Position numbers and translations under genes: made by a program. This document shows positions 31,141 to 41,424 of a stretch of DNA of 64,000 nt, in pieces. Where the stretch lies: the NCBI GenBank assembly GCA_023548195.1, contig JAJHZJ010000252.1:4476841-4540840 (forward strand). The letters run 5' to 3'. The notes below the pieces were generated by a model. That model was not told where the DNA came from. It saw only the letters and a list, made by a program, of their open reading frames with translations, and did no database searches. The DNA is from Bettongia penicillata ogilbyi (Eukaryota > Chordata > Mammalia > Diprotodontia > Potoroidae). Numbering within the stretch: the stretch's first letter is position 1; the number at the start of each line of letters is the position of its first letter.

Positions 31141-32740
31141 CTGCACAAAGGTCAGTTTTCTTTCTGATCACTGACTACTTTAGTTCTAAATACAAAGATA
31201 ATTCCTAATCATTCAAATAGAAAGCATGAGAAAACAAACTACCCTTTGAGTTTGAGATAGCAAAGACAAGTCCATTTTATCAATAAGGGGTTAAGTTGTA
31301 AATAGTGATATCAAGTTTTGGTAACTGATACTAAAGCCCAGAAAGAGAGAGAGGCAGAGAGAGACTGGAAAAAAATAAAATGTGAGTGAGAGATAGAGAA
31401 AGAAATTATAGCAAAACTGTCCCGCATATGTACTGTTAGGGCATTATTGTGTGGCTCAAATGGAGGCAGAGTAGATATCTCTAGCTGATCCTCCCCCTTA
31501 CCCCCATTTCTTTTTCTTTTTGGAGGGGTATGAGATGTCTTTCATTTCAAAGTTCATAAAATTCAAAAGACTGACTAGACCCCATAAGCAAATTTAGAAA
31601 ACACAAGTCAATCAAATAGCCAATAAACTCTCATCAACTGGCGACCATATTTGGAGACTGATCTTTCCATCAGACTTTCACAGTCCAAATAACTCACTGT
31701 AGTATTATATGGTAGGAGGTCTTAGTGGATGAGAGTGGGATGGTAAGGTCTAGATCTCTTGCTTCCCTAAGTTTTGAGTTTCTTTTACTGTTCTTCCAAG
31801 TACAGGGGTCATGTGGATGGTCGCAAAGTGACAGATTTTGCAATGAATATATCTTCTAGATTCCTAGCCAGTCAAACAACTTGAGGGCAGCCCTAGTCTT
31901 TGGAAACCAGTGAAAAGTTGTCCACAGTCTTATTAACCAGGTCCTCATCCCTCTTTCTTCAAGGGAGATTTTAATTCCTACCAAGAAGGGAAGCAAGAAG
32001 TTGGGACCAGAAAGTTTAGCCACTCTCTCTCCTCAGAGAGAGGGGTACCAGACTAGAATTGTATCAGTTTGCTCCTTCACATGTTGTTAGACTAGGAGAT
32101 ATGGTTTTCAGGTTCAGTCTAAATTCTTACAGCTGTGGGAGGAAGGAGGAACCAAGATTTATATCCAAGACTTGACTCCTTTCCCAACTATTAGCAGCAA
32201 TTCCCAACAATGAATATATATAGGAAGTAGGAAAGAAATCCATTTGTCCAAGTTAATAGCAAAACAGAAATCAGATAAGATATACACAGGAGAATATATA
32301 CCAGACAATGCAGAGTAAGGGAGTTCTCCCACTGGGAGCACAGTAGCTCAGTTCAACTAAGAAAGTCCTAGATCTCATAAAGCAGGAAACTTCCCAAAGT
32401 CTCTAGAGTAGCAAACTGGGAATAGGGACATGATGGAGACCACTGGTTCCTCTTCTGTTGGCTTCCTCCAGAACTCTTATTCTTCCTTCAGCAAACTAAA
32501 AGAAGATTGCCCATCTTCTCTCAAAAAGCTGGAAGGCAGAAGTATCTGAAACGACTGCAGAGACTGAAGAGATTGAAGAGAGTCCCCCCAAAAGCCTGAA
32601 GAGCTCTCCTCTCTCTTGCTTTCAACATCCATCCTGCCTGTCAGGTATAAACATACAAACAAAGTATTGATCTCCACTAAAGGGAAGAGAGACCCATACC
32701 AATGGGCTTTAGGTTTTAGTGGGTTACAGAAGGAGACAAG
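31141..32740. other. 1.6 kb unclassified block
   Basis: No recognised repeat or gene. A short GA-rich tract at 31340-31365. 32552-32585 has near-repeats of agactgaagag and agattgaagag. An ERV-internal or other ancient element is possible but not supported by any recognisable ORF. Confidence 0.4.
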
Positions 32741-32767
32741 CATTCATTAACTACTTAGTATGTACCA
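32741..32767 (-). mobile_element. MIR/MON1-type SINE, antisense (left part, split)
   Basis: cattcattaactacttagta followed by tgtacca. The same element continues at 33720 (tatgtaccaatcgctgtgcc). tatgtacca at 32759-32767 and 33720-33728 is the duplication made by the inserted SINE. Confidence 0.75.
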
Positions 32768-33719
32768 GTCTGAAAAGACCCTAGTCTAAAAGGGCCAGGG
32801 TCTCCTATTGCATCCTGGGCCATCTCTAGTCATTCTGTTGAATATCTGGCCAATGCACTCAGATGGTTCAGGAGGAAAAAGTGAGACTGGTGACCCTGCA
32901 CAGCCCTCCCTCCCTCAGATCCAAGGCAACTGCCAGTCAGGTCATCATTCCCTAATGTCATGGTCCTCTTCGAGACTGGTGACCCTGCACAGCCCTCCCT
33001 CCCTCAGATCCAAGGCAACTGCCAGTCAGGTCATCATTCCCTAATGTCATGGTCCTCTTCGAGACTGGTGACCCTGCACAGCCCTCCCTCCCTCAGATCC
33101 AAGGCAACTGCAAGTCAGGTCATCATTCCCTAATGTCATGGTCCTCTTCGAGACTGGTGACCCTGCATAGCCCTCCCTCCCTCAGATCCAAGGCAACTGC
33201 CAGTCAGGTCATCATTCCCTAATGTCATGGTCCTCTTCGAGACTGGTGACCCTGCACAGCCCTCCCTCCCTCAGATCCAAGGCAACTGCCAGTCAGGTCA
33301 TCATTCCCTAATGTCATGGTCCTCTTCGAGACTGGTGACCCTGCATAGCCCTCCCTCCCTCAGATCCAAGGCAACTGCCAGTCAGGTCATCATTCCCTAA
33401 TGTCATGGTCCTCTTCGAGACTGGTGACCCTGCACAGCCCTCCCTCCCTCAGATCCAAGGCAACTGCCAGTCAGGTCATCATTCCCTAATGTCATGGTCC
33501 TCTTCGAGACTGGTGACCCTGCACAGCCCTCCCTCCCTCAGATCCAAGGCAACTGCCAGTCAGGTCATCATTCCCTAATGTCATGGTCCTCTTCGAGACT
33601 GGTGACCCTGCACAGCCCTCCCTCCCTCAGATCCAAGGCAACTGCAAGTCAGGTCATCATTCCCTAAGGTCATGGTCCTCTTCGAGAATGAAGGACAAAT
33701 ACAACAAACACACAACAAC
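32768..33719 (+). mobile_element. SINE with massively amplified 3' domain
   Basis: A SINE/RTE-tailed copy of the 10771/17262/58940 family. It enters with gaccctagtctaaaagggcc and gccatctctagtcattctgt, reaches the 3' domain at 32883, and exits with gagaatgaaggacaaataca and acaaacacacaacaact. Where other copies have the 3' domain once, this one has nine tandem units. It is 952 bp long, and the 9-bp duplication tatgtacca shows it was inserted as a retroposon into a MIR-like SINE. The expansion probably followed insertion. Confidence 0.9.
32883..33683. repeat. Minisatellite: nine 89-bp units, 801 bp
   Basis: Units start at 32883, 32972, 33061, 33150, 33239, 33328, 33417, 33506 and 33595, each exactly 89 bp. 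Each begins gagactggtgaccctgca and ends catggtcctcttc. Units 1, 2, 5, 7 and 8 look identical. Unit 3 has gcaagtc for gccagtc, units 4 and 6 have catag for cacag, and unit 9 has gcaagtc plus taagg for taatg. The unit boundary lies at a gaga microhomology (gagactgg against gagaatga). It is not a multiple of 3, so the ORFs across it are meaningless. Confidence 0.98.
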
Positions 33720-33945
33720 TATGTACCAATCGCTGTGCCATGTACTTTACACATATTATCTCATTGGTTCTTCACAACAGTCCTGTGAGGCAGATGATAT
33801 CATTCCTGTTTTACTTCCTTCATTTGAGGAAACTGAGGCAGACAGAATCACACAGGGTTACACAGTTAATGAGTGTCTAAAGTCATATTTGAATTCAGGT
33901 CTCCCTGAAATCAAGCCAACTACTCTATCAACTGTACCAATGAGA
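33720..33945 (-). mobile_element. MIR/MON1-type SINE, antisense (right part)
   Basis: Complement: tatgtaccaatcgctgtgcc, tactttacacatattatctc, cttcatttgaggaaactgag, cacagggttacacagttaat, gaattcaggtctccctgaaa and ctctatcaactgtacca. Confidence 0.85.
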
Positions 33946-33948
33946 GAT

Positions 33949-34262
33949 AAGGAGAGAGAGGGAAAGAGAGACAGAAAAAGGTAAAGAGGGGAAGAGAGGG
34001 AGAAAGGGAGGAGCAAAGAGGAGAAAAGAGGGAGGGAGACAGAGAGGGGGAAAGAAACAGAGAGAAAGAGAGAGAGAGAAGAGAGAAAGAGAGAGAGAAA
34101 AGAGAGAAAGAGAAAAGAAGAAGGAGGAGGAGAAGAAGGAGGAGAAGGAGAAGAGGAGGAAGAAGAAGAAGAAGAAGAAGAAGAAGAAGAAGAAGAAGAA
34201 GAAGAGGAAGAGGAAGAGGAAGAGGAAGAAAGAAGAAGAAGAAGGGAGGAGACAGAGACAGA
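33949..34262. repeat. Polypurine tract with (GAA)n core
   Basis: Almost pure purine on the plus strand. 34059-34252 is 194 nt without a single pyrimidine, including about 15 GAA units at 34160-34206. It lies at the end of a SINE, the usual birthplace of such tracts. Such R.Y tracts can form triplex (H-DNA) structures. Confidence 0.97.
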
Positions 34263-34489
34263 ATGTACTCCTTCCAAAGCTCAGTCAGGTAATCACAGGC
34301 ATTATCCTACTATTCTGTGTAAGCTATATAGGAAAAAGTATAGGAAAAAAGGAAAGAGACATGAAAAGGATGAGAATAGGGACTGGACATCTGATTTCAA
34401 TGACACAGGGAACGCCCTCTACCAAAACAAAGTGGCACCTTCCCTTCAACTTACGACGCTTCAACTTACAGTGCTTCAACTTATAGTGC
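34263..34489. other. Unclassified, with three 15-bp tandem units
   Basis: 34444-34458, 34459-34473 and 34474-34488 read cttcaacttacgacg, cttcaacttacagtg and cttcaacttatagtg. The rest is unclassified. Confidence 0.6.
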
Positions 34490-34625
34490 TGCCTTAGACA
34501 CTGACACCTTGGGTGACTGCCCAAGATCACACAGTGAATGTGTGTCAGAGACAAGACATGAACCTAGTCTTCCCAGAGCTGAACCCAGGTCTTTATCCAT
34601 TACACCAGTCTCCACAGTCTTCTTT
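34490..34625 (-). mobile_element. MIR SINE, antisense
   Basis: gactgcccaagatcacacag, then tgaatgtgtgtcagagacaa, cctagtcttcccagagctga and acccaggtctttatccatta. Confidence 0.75.
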
Positions 34626-35715
34626 GACCATGAGTTAAAGTTTGCAATGAATGCGGATTCTTTAATCCCAGAACCTTGTGAAATTTGACAATGGCACTTT
34701 TCAAATGTTGATGGTGACAACATTTTTGTTTGTTTCTTTTTTTGTACATCAATAGATTCCCCCCCCAAAAATTGCTTCTTTTTTATTTTGTTTTCTTGAG
34801 AATACTCCTTCTGCTTTTTCTTTTTCTTTTTTTTTGGCTTCAAGTAAAGACTCAAACAAAGCCTAGGGAGACAATAAAGGCATTAAAATGAAATGTCAGA
34901 GTCATCATCAATGAACGTCTTTGTGACTCTGGGAACGGAGAAGGCAGTGATGTCCCAGTTGGGAATAATTTAAAATTTCCATTGAGAAAAGGATACTTAT
35001 TTGCACAGAAACAATTCTCCGTAAAGGACTTCTTATGGGGGTAGTCCCAGAGTGGATCTCAAGAGAATCCAACTCCATAGCCGCTGTGAAGAAACAAAAT
35101 TTGAAAAAGCCACCTGTGTTGATTTTTTTTGCAAATGTCTTGTGAAATAAAATGCTTTTTAACTTAAAGATTATTTTGAAAACAAAAGATATTGTATATA
35201 GATCTTTCTCTTCAGAAACATAAGCATATAGTGGACTGAATGACCTTTAAAAACACCACTTTTCTTTGCAGATAAGGAATATCATATAGTGATAAATATC
35301 CCGTAACATCTAGGCATGACTAGAAGACGGCACAGCTGATGGTCATCATGCTCTCTGAGCACAGATATGGAAAGGCCAACAACACAGGCCTTATAGTTCT
35401 TTCAAGACTTTTCAGGGAATAAAATTGTTCTTTGTAGTTTTATCCCAAGAGCCTGTCATGTCTGCTTCTGTATCCCTGTAATTATTTGATGGGTTTAAAA
35501 AAATTACTGTAGAAAAGTAAAGAGGTATTGTAAGACTGAAAAATCAAAGGAAATTCTATGATTGTTCCAGCTAGGTGTTTTTGTGGGTACAAACAGTACT
35601 TTCAGGCACTGAGTATCACTTAAGGTGAAAAAGGGAAGGAATACAGCATGACTTGGATATTCCATATTACTCCTCCATTCTAGTCAAACTGCTCTGCTAG
35701 CCATTCCCAGGACAC
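34626..35715. other. Apparently unique sequence
   Basis: No recognised repeat, RNA or protein similarity across about 1.1 kb. Homopolymer C and T tracts lie at 34757-34836. ORFs here are low-complexity. The longest repeat-poor stretch in the middle of the window. Confidence 0.4.
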
Positions 35716-36030
35716 AACATTCTATCTCCCACTTCCAGGCCTTTGTCCAAGTAAATGCCCTACCCACCATGCGTTCCATTTAACCACAGTAGGTTAAATG
35801 CCACCTCCCACACAAGGTCTTTCCTGTTTGCCCCAGTTATCAACAATCTCTCCCTCATGAAATCATTTTATATTACTTTGTGCATGTTTTGTAATTACTT
35901 ATTTGTACATAGCATGTTCCATATAGCAAAATGTGAGTTCCTTGAAGTCAGGGGGAAAAAAACTGCCTTTGTATTTTCAATGCCTAGCAAAGTAATAATA
36001 TGCTTAATAAAATGCCTGTTGAATTGAATC
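35716..36030 (+). mobile_element. L2 LINE 3' terminus, sense
   Basis: cccacttccaggcctttgtc, gccacctcccacacaaggtc, gcatgttttgtaattactta, tgtgagttccttgaagtcag and atgcttaataaaatgcctgt give the full L2 3' order. Confidence 0.85.
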
Positions 36031-36269
36031 GAATATTACCCAGGCCACCTTAGTTAAGTATTTTCACCATATATCTCCACTATCTTTGGCTATATCATTG
36101 ACACAACTTAATTAGTTGACTCATGGTTAATATGATGACATTAATAATGTGTTTTGCCATAACCTGCCAGCCATTAATATGGTTAAAAAAGGGGGCGGTA
36201 GGGTGAACCAGTATTTTTCTATGTATCTAAATCAATGCAGACTTTTAGTGGTGAAAATGATAGAGATCA
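36031..36269. other. No recognised feature
   Basis: AT-rich spacer. Confidence 0.4.
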
Positions 36270-36612
36270 CAAAAATTTATTGAAATTCCAAATCACTAAT
36301 AATAAGAGAAAAGCAAATCTAAACAACTTTTGAGATTTCATCTCTGAGACCTTGAAAATGACAAAGATGATAAAAGATAAGAACAGTCGATGTCAGGAAT
36401 ACTAGTTCATTGTTAGTGGATCTGTAAATCAATACAAACATTTTGAGAAGTAATTTAGATTCATGAAAATTAAGTTATTAAAATATACATACTCTTTGAT
36501 GGAGAATCCATTTCTAAGCTTACGCCTCCAGGAGGTCATTGGCAAGAAGAAGTTCCCCATATACACCAAAATATTTATGGCAGCACTTTTTGTAGTAGCA
36601 AAGAATTGCCCA
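36270..36612 (+). mobile_element. L1 ORF2 C-terminal fragment, sense
   Basis: Decayed match to 15820-16140: gagatttcatctctgagacc (for aggtaccacctcacacc), aatactagttcattgttagt, caccaaaatatttatggcag and cactttttgtagtagcaaag. Stops in all frames. Confidence 0.8.
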
Positions 36613-37549
36613 CCATGCCAACTGCTTTAACCCCCTTGCCTTCACTGTCTATTTTCATTCCCCTGCAATTGCCTTTTAATGACATTAGCAATTGCTTTTA
36701 CATGGGGAGGAGATACTTTAATATATTTTCATTAAATGGACTATTCATTTGAGCCTTTGGGTTCTGAGTGATATTGTACCAGATGCATGACCTTGAACCT
36801 GGTGATCTAGAACATGACAGATTTAAAAGGCTTACTCACAGTCACAAAGCTAGCATGTACCAGGAGTGAAATTCAGGTCATCCTGGCTCCAAGACCACCT
36901 CTCTAGCTACTAATCCAAGTTGCCTTTAAGTAAGAGAAAAGATATGATATAATAAGGACAAATGAGACAAAGTCCCAGATAAAGTTTTCTAGGAAAATTT
37001 GAGAATGAGAACACTTTCAGTTGGGGGAACCTTGGATACCTTCATGGAGCAGGTGGCAGCTGGGTTAAACAGTGTCCTATATAAGATCTCCTGAGTTTCA
37101 GATGTTCCAGAATTCTCCCTATTTTTTCCAGTCTTCCTTTACATTTGTGTTTAAATTTTCCCAGAAGGAAGTCTTGCCTATTTAAGTGATTCTCCCTGGG
37201 AAGAGAAATGCACATTTAGTACAAAGGAAACCTTTGCTATGCAACACTTAGGAACATGAGGTACTTTCTAGAAATAACTTTCCATTTCAAATGTCCAGAG
37301 ATATTTGACAAGAAAACTAATCTACGTTTTTAGGAATAGATTTGGTCTTTGTCATAATTTATGTGACTCTCTGAAAGTGACAACTTGATAGAATACAGCA
37401 CTCCTCTGATCATGCATGAGAAATATAAGGGAACTGGTAAATTCTGCCAAGGTATGTTCTATGCCAAGTCCATGGTCTGGCCTTCTTTGTGAGTCTGAGC
37501 ACACTAAACTACACAGGAAATTAGGAAATGATTTCCTGGACAAATTGTT
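36613..37549. other. Mostly unclassified; one antisense MIR
   Basis: 36828-36925 reads gcttactcacagtcacaaag, ctagcatgtaccaggagtga and attcaggtcatcctggctcc, a MIR complement. The rest holds no recognised gene or repeat. Confidence 0.5.
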
Positions 37550-37679
37550 CAAGTGTTTCCTCATCTGTGAAATGGGAATACCCACAATATTATTTCACAA
37601 TGTTATTGTGAACCTATCAGTAAGGCACCATTGCTGGGCCAAGGGACTGGAGGATTTAGCCCTCCTGCTCTAAAGGAAT
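37550..37679 (+). mobile_element. MIR 3' piece, sense
   Basis: tgtttcctcatctgtgaaat, then gggaatacccacaatattat and gttattgtgaacc. Confidence 0.6.
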
Positions 37680-37969
37680 CCTTCCATCTGTCCTTCCACC
37701 CTGTATACATTAAGGTTGGATTTAATCTTCGGGGATCTTGGCCCCTGTTGAGACAGGGGCTAGTTCACTTCATCCTTCCAACGAATTGAGCCCCCTGGTA
37801 CACGACCAGAAGCGCCGGGGAGTTTGCCAATTCCATCATCCCTAAAATCTGATACACCATATCTCTCTAGTTCATAAACATTTCCAAGAGAGTTCTGAAC
37901 TCCCAGTCCCTAGGATCCCTGCCCCCTGCATTAGGCTAATTTAACCTCTACTTCCCTAACACCAAATGT
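37680..37969. other. Unclassified, relatively GC-rich block with a perfect hairpin
   Basis: 37741-37760 is gcccctgttgagacaggggc, a 7-bp perfect stem with a 6-nt loop. It is followed by gaccagaagcgccggggagt, which has CpGs unusual for this window. No family recognised; LTR-derived is possible. Confidence 0.45.
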
Positions 37970-38092
37970 GATAAGGTTTATTATATACAGCACTTTGAAA
38001 CCTTGAGATGCTCAAAAAGTGTCAGTTATCATTATTTTACAGAATCTGAGAGCCAGAAGAGGCATTAGACACCATCAGATCCAACTTCTTTA
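37970..38092. mobile_element. Two abutting MIR ends
   Basis: 37985-38035 (cagcactttgaaaccttgag and atgctcaaaaagtgtcagtt) is a sense MIR end. 38040-38090 (gagagccagaagaggcatta, gacaccatcagatccaac) resembles an antisense MIR head. Confidence 0.5.
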
Positions 38093-38372
38093 TTTTTTTT
38101 CCATTGGTCATATCCAAAAATGTGCATCTCATTCTATATATTTCGTCCAGCATCCCTCTGTCAGATTAATGGCCGGCATTAATCTTCATCATGGATCATC
38201 TAGAGTCATGGATAACCAGAACTCTTAAGTCTTTCAAATTGTTGGATTTGTTTTTCTTACAGTATAAATTGTTTCCCTGGTTCTACTCATCTTACTCCGC
38301 ATATCTTCCCAGTTTTCTTGGAAACTTGTTCTTTCTCTAGTTGCTTTTTTTTATGGCACAATAGCATTCTAT
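38093..38372 (-). mobile_element. L1 3' end, antisense (first part of an L1 split by a nest)
   Basis: Complement of a marsupial L1 3' UTR and ORF2 end: ttttccattggtcatatcca, ctctgtcagattaatggccg, cttaagtctttcaaattgtt, ccctggttctactcatctta and atggcacaatagcattctat. The L1 continues at 41943. Confidence 0.85.
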
Positions 38373-38466
38373 CCCCTTAGTTTTATTTTGTGTATGTCTT
38401 TATTTTAAAATTTTTCCTCTAAGGAACAGATTATAGGTTTTGGTTTTCTTATCCAATCTGTCACTT

Positions 38467-38500
38467 TTTTTCTTTCTTTCTTTCTTTCTTTCTTTCTTTT

Positions 38501-38566
<66 letters not shown>

Positions 38567-38612
38567 TTCCTTCCTTCCTTCCTTTCTTTCTTCCTTTCTT
38601 TTTTCTTTCTTC
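38467..38612. repeat. (CTTT)n microsatellite inside L1-derived sequence
   Basis: About 145 bp of CTTT units with a CCTT variant block near 38563-38583. The L1 text on either side is continuous. The poly-K and poly-FLS ORFs across it are artefacts. Confidence 0.95.
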
Positions 38613-39649
38613 ATTTTATTGGGTTGTTTAATCCATTTACATTAAATAGTTAAATTTATGTTTTCCTTCATCTCTCTCTAATATGGTGGGAGTGGTAAGT
38701 GATGATATTTTTACCTCCTCTGCTATAAATACAGTACTATGTTGCTTCAGTTACTTGACCCTAATTTTTAAAGGGTCCCTGTTTCCACTGGCTTTTTTTT
38801 TTACCCTCACTGCTCATCTTCTCCTCTTGTTTGTCATTTATTTCTCTAGTTCAATTATTGCAGATTTCAGATAGGATACTGCCCCATGGTAGAACCCCTC
38901 CCCCACCACATTCCTGATTATGTGGCCAAACCATTAATCTATACTATTCCCTGAGCTAACTTTCTTTCCACATTTATTATGCCTCAAAATCATGGACTGA
39001 TGTTCTTCAACTTCTCCAGGTGCCACTTGCTTCCAAGAGTTCCAACTTCTCCCCTCCCAAGGGAAGATGAATAGATTTTTCAAGCACCAAATTCCCCAGG
39101 CTACATCCAGGGTAAGGTCCCCCATCTCCTTCACAGACCATCTTCAGGAGCACTTATCAATGAGACTCCCCTCCCACCACCAAAGCAAGGTCTCCTTTCT
39201 TCTTCTCCCATCTACCTTTTCAATCCTTTCTCCCTCCCCCTTACCCACTTCCCTGAAGGCTCTTCTCTTTCTGAAATCACAGGACTTCTTCTCATTGCTA
39301 GCCCTTGATCTGACCCTGGCACATCACACACTCTTCTCTACTCCTTACCTGTTGTAATATAGTCTCTCCGCTCCCCACAAAAAACCCACAACACATTGGC
39401 ATGCCTGTAGACAAGATGTCATCAGGTTCTGTCCATAACGCTCAACCCCCTCCCTTCTGCCTTGCCACAATTAACTCTATGAGATTTCCATCTTCGCCTC
39501 TGTCTCCTTGCATTTTTAGAAAGAAGTCATTTACTTGTCTCTCTGTTGCTATTGCTGACCTTGGCTGCTATATTTATTTACTCCTCCTGCATTTATGTTC
39601 TTTGGTATGTTCAAGAGCCAAATAAACTCTTTGGTTCTGGTTTTCTTTC

Positions 39650-40500
39650 TAAAAATGTTTCAAATGGCTCTATTATGGAATGTCCATCTTTTTTTCATGG
39701 CTAGTTAAGCTCAAATCTGCAGGGTAGGTCACCCTGGACTGCATCCTGAGCTCTATTGCTCTTTGAAAGACATTATTCGATTCCTTTCTGTGTTTTCTGG
39801 TGGGTACAAAATGGTATTATGTTATTAGAATTTCCTTTCTTTTGTATTTGAGCTTTTCTCCTAATTACTTGTAGAACTTATTTCAGAAACCACTATGTGT
39901 CTTGGAGTTTACAACCTTGGGTTTGTTTGTTTGGCTGTTTGCTTTTTGTTTTTTCCTGGAGGTGATCTGTGAATTCTTTCAATTAGCATTTCATTTTCTA
40001 TGCTCAGAAGTCCTGGGAAGTTGTATTATTTCCTGCACTATGGTATTAAGATTTTCGTCTTTTCACATTCTTCTGGGAGATCTATGATTCTTAGATTGTC
40101 TCTAAGCATACTGTCTTCAAGATCAGCAAGTTTTGCTTGCATAGTGAGCATATTTTCATTGAAAATGACTAGTTTTTGTTTCCCCTCTTCTAGATTTGCC
40201 TTCCTTTCTGAATGTTTGCAATATCAATCCATTATTTTCTCTCTTTTTTGGTGAGACTTGCTGACACAGATTCCAGTTTTTCTATTCTTTTCTTTATTTT
40301 TGCTGTGCAAGTCATAAATTCTGCTATCATAACGCTCATTTCTCTTTTGAATCCTTCAGGAACAGTGTGTGGTAGTTCCATGTCTCCTCACATTTATTCC
40401 TCTGGGTCCTCTATCTCATCAAGCTTTAGATCATTTTTCTTTGTTTTTCTATATTTATTCATAGATGCCTGAACTCATTTACTAGATCTGGAAGCCATTT
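39650..40500 (-). pseudogene. L1 ORF1 pseudogene (second copy)
   Basis: Homologous to the ORF1 at 29284-30234 but more diverged. On the minus strand, complementing about 40060-40130, it reads DLEDSMLRDNLRIIDLPEEC, matching the RRM entry motif of the other copy. The plus-strand words ctggaggtgatctgtgaatt and ctttcaattagcatttcatt align with caggaggtgattggtggatt and ctttcaatatttatttt at 29565. Many stops interrupt it. An RNA-binding chaperone in active L1, dead here. Confidence 0.8.
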
Positions 40501-41424
40501 TTCCTTCTCCTGTTAATGTTTTCTCTGATGATTTATCTGTTTATATTCAAGGTTCTTGAGTTTTCTTATTCCTGAGACCTTTGGTAGTTTTCAATCTTTC
40601 CTCCCACCCCCCCTCCCCAATTTTCCCCTATTCATTTTCTGACTGTCCCCTCTGGTGATGATCTTAGAGCCTAGCTCTCATTGTCTCAGCCTCCTCCCAC
40701 ACTAGACCCTTCTTGGTTTCCCAGCCTAGGTCTTTGTCCCAAATGGTTTTTAGGTGGTCAGAAGTGGCTCTACCTGGATGCTGTGCTGTTTTCCTCAGGC
40801 CTAGTGCGCTGCAGACTATTGCCTCCCACTACCCTCCCCCCCACTCGCAAACACTGTGTCCTGACCTGCTCCTTCTGTTTCTTCGTTCTCCGAGTAGCTC
40901 TGACAATTCAGAAATTTGTCGTGCTGATGCTATGGGGAAGCAACCCCAAGAAGGCTTGGAGCAGGGTCTCTACAGCACTGGAAAAAGGGAGGCAGACTGC
41001 TGTATGACAGTTGGTTTTACTGTAAACCTCTGTTGGGTCTTTCGGTCTGCTAGTTCAGTCTGGGCTGCAGGTTGGATAGTAAAGAGGGAGGAGCGCTGAG
41101 TGAGCTCAGGTGGGAGAAGGGTAATAAATGAACCGACATGAGTATCAATCAGTTCATGGGTTTCTGCAAGGTTTTTTTTTTTTAACCTTCTTTTGGATTC
41201 TGGGTATCTTAGACTATAGAGACATCTGAAGTTACTTTTATCTTTGGTGCATAATTTCTCTTCTGGAGACATTTGAGAAGGCATAGGATTCAGAGGAAAT
41301 GTCTCTTCCTCCATCTTGTTCCTCATATGTTCTGGGAGTCATGGAAACAGCAAGGACTCCAACATACACAGGAGGGCCTGTTGTACATGATCTTAAACCT
41401 GCTTTTCTAAAAAGAAGCAACTTT

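Larger units (their letters stand above)
38373..41424 (-). mobile_element. ORF1-bearing L1/HAL1 element, antisense, nested in L1
   Basis: Minus-strand order: a 5' end near 41330 (complement ctccatcttgttcctcat, an L1-style start), a GC-richer 5' UTR (41330-40500), ORF1 (40500-39650), then an inter-ORF or 3' region. That region includes a short ORF2/endonuclease-like piece near 38410-38670 (ttcttatccaatctgtcact and tttaatccatttacattaaa) split by a CTTT microsatellite. The host L1 word cacaatagcattctat (38357-38372) recurs as cacagtattccactat at 41943, which looks like a decayed duplication from this insertion. 38690-39640 is poorly placed. Confidence 0.7.

Noticed and set aside
32883..33683. 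CRISPR-like array
   Set aside because: The units are contiguous 89-bp repeats with no variable spacers, and the context is vertebrate SINE DNA.
33583..33984. 133-codon ORF through the 89-bp array
   Set aside because: 89 is not a multiple of three, so successive units are read in different frames. The ORF is an accident.
33858..34277. 139-codon minus-strand ORF rich in serine
   Set aside because: It is the translation of the GAA/GGA purine tract read from the other strand. The frame exists only because the repeat lacks stop codons.
38405..38631. Lys/Glu/Arg-rich and Phe/Leu/Ser-rich ORFs on opposite strands
   Set aside because: Both come from the CTTT microsatellite inside L1-derived sequence.
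40681..41099. Overlapping 108- and 128-codon plus-strand ORFs
   Set aside because: They sit antisense to a GC-richer L1/HAL1 5' UTR, overlap in different frames and resemble no protein.
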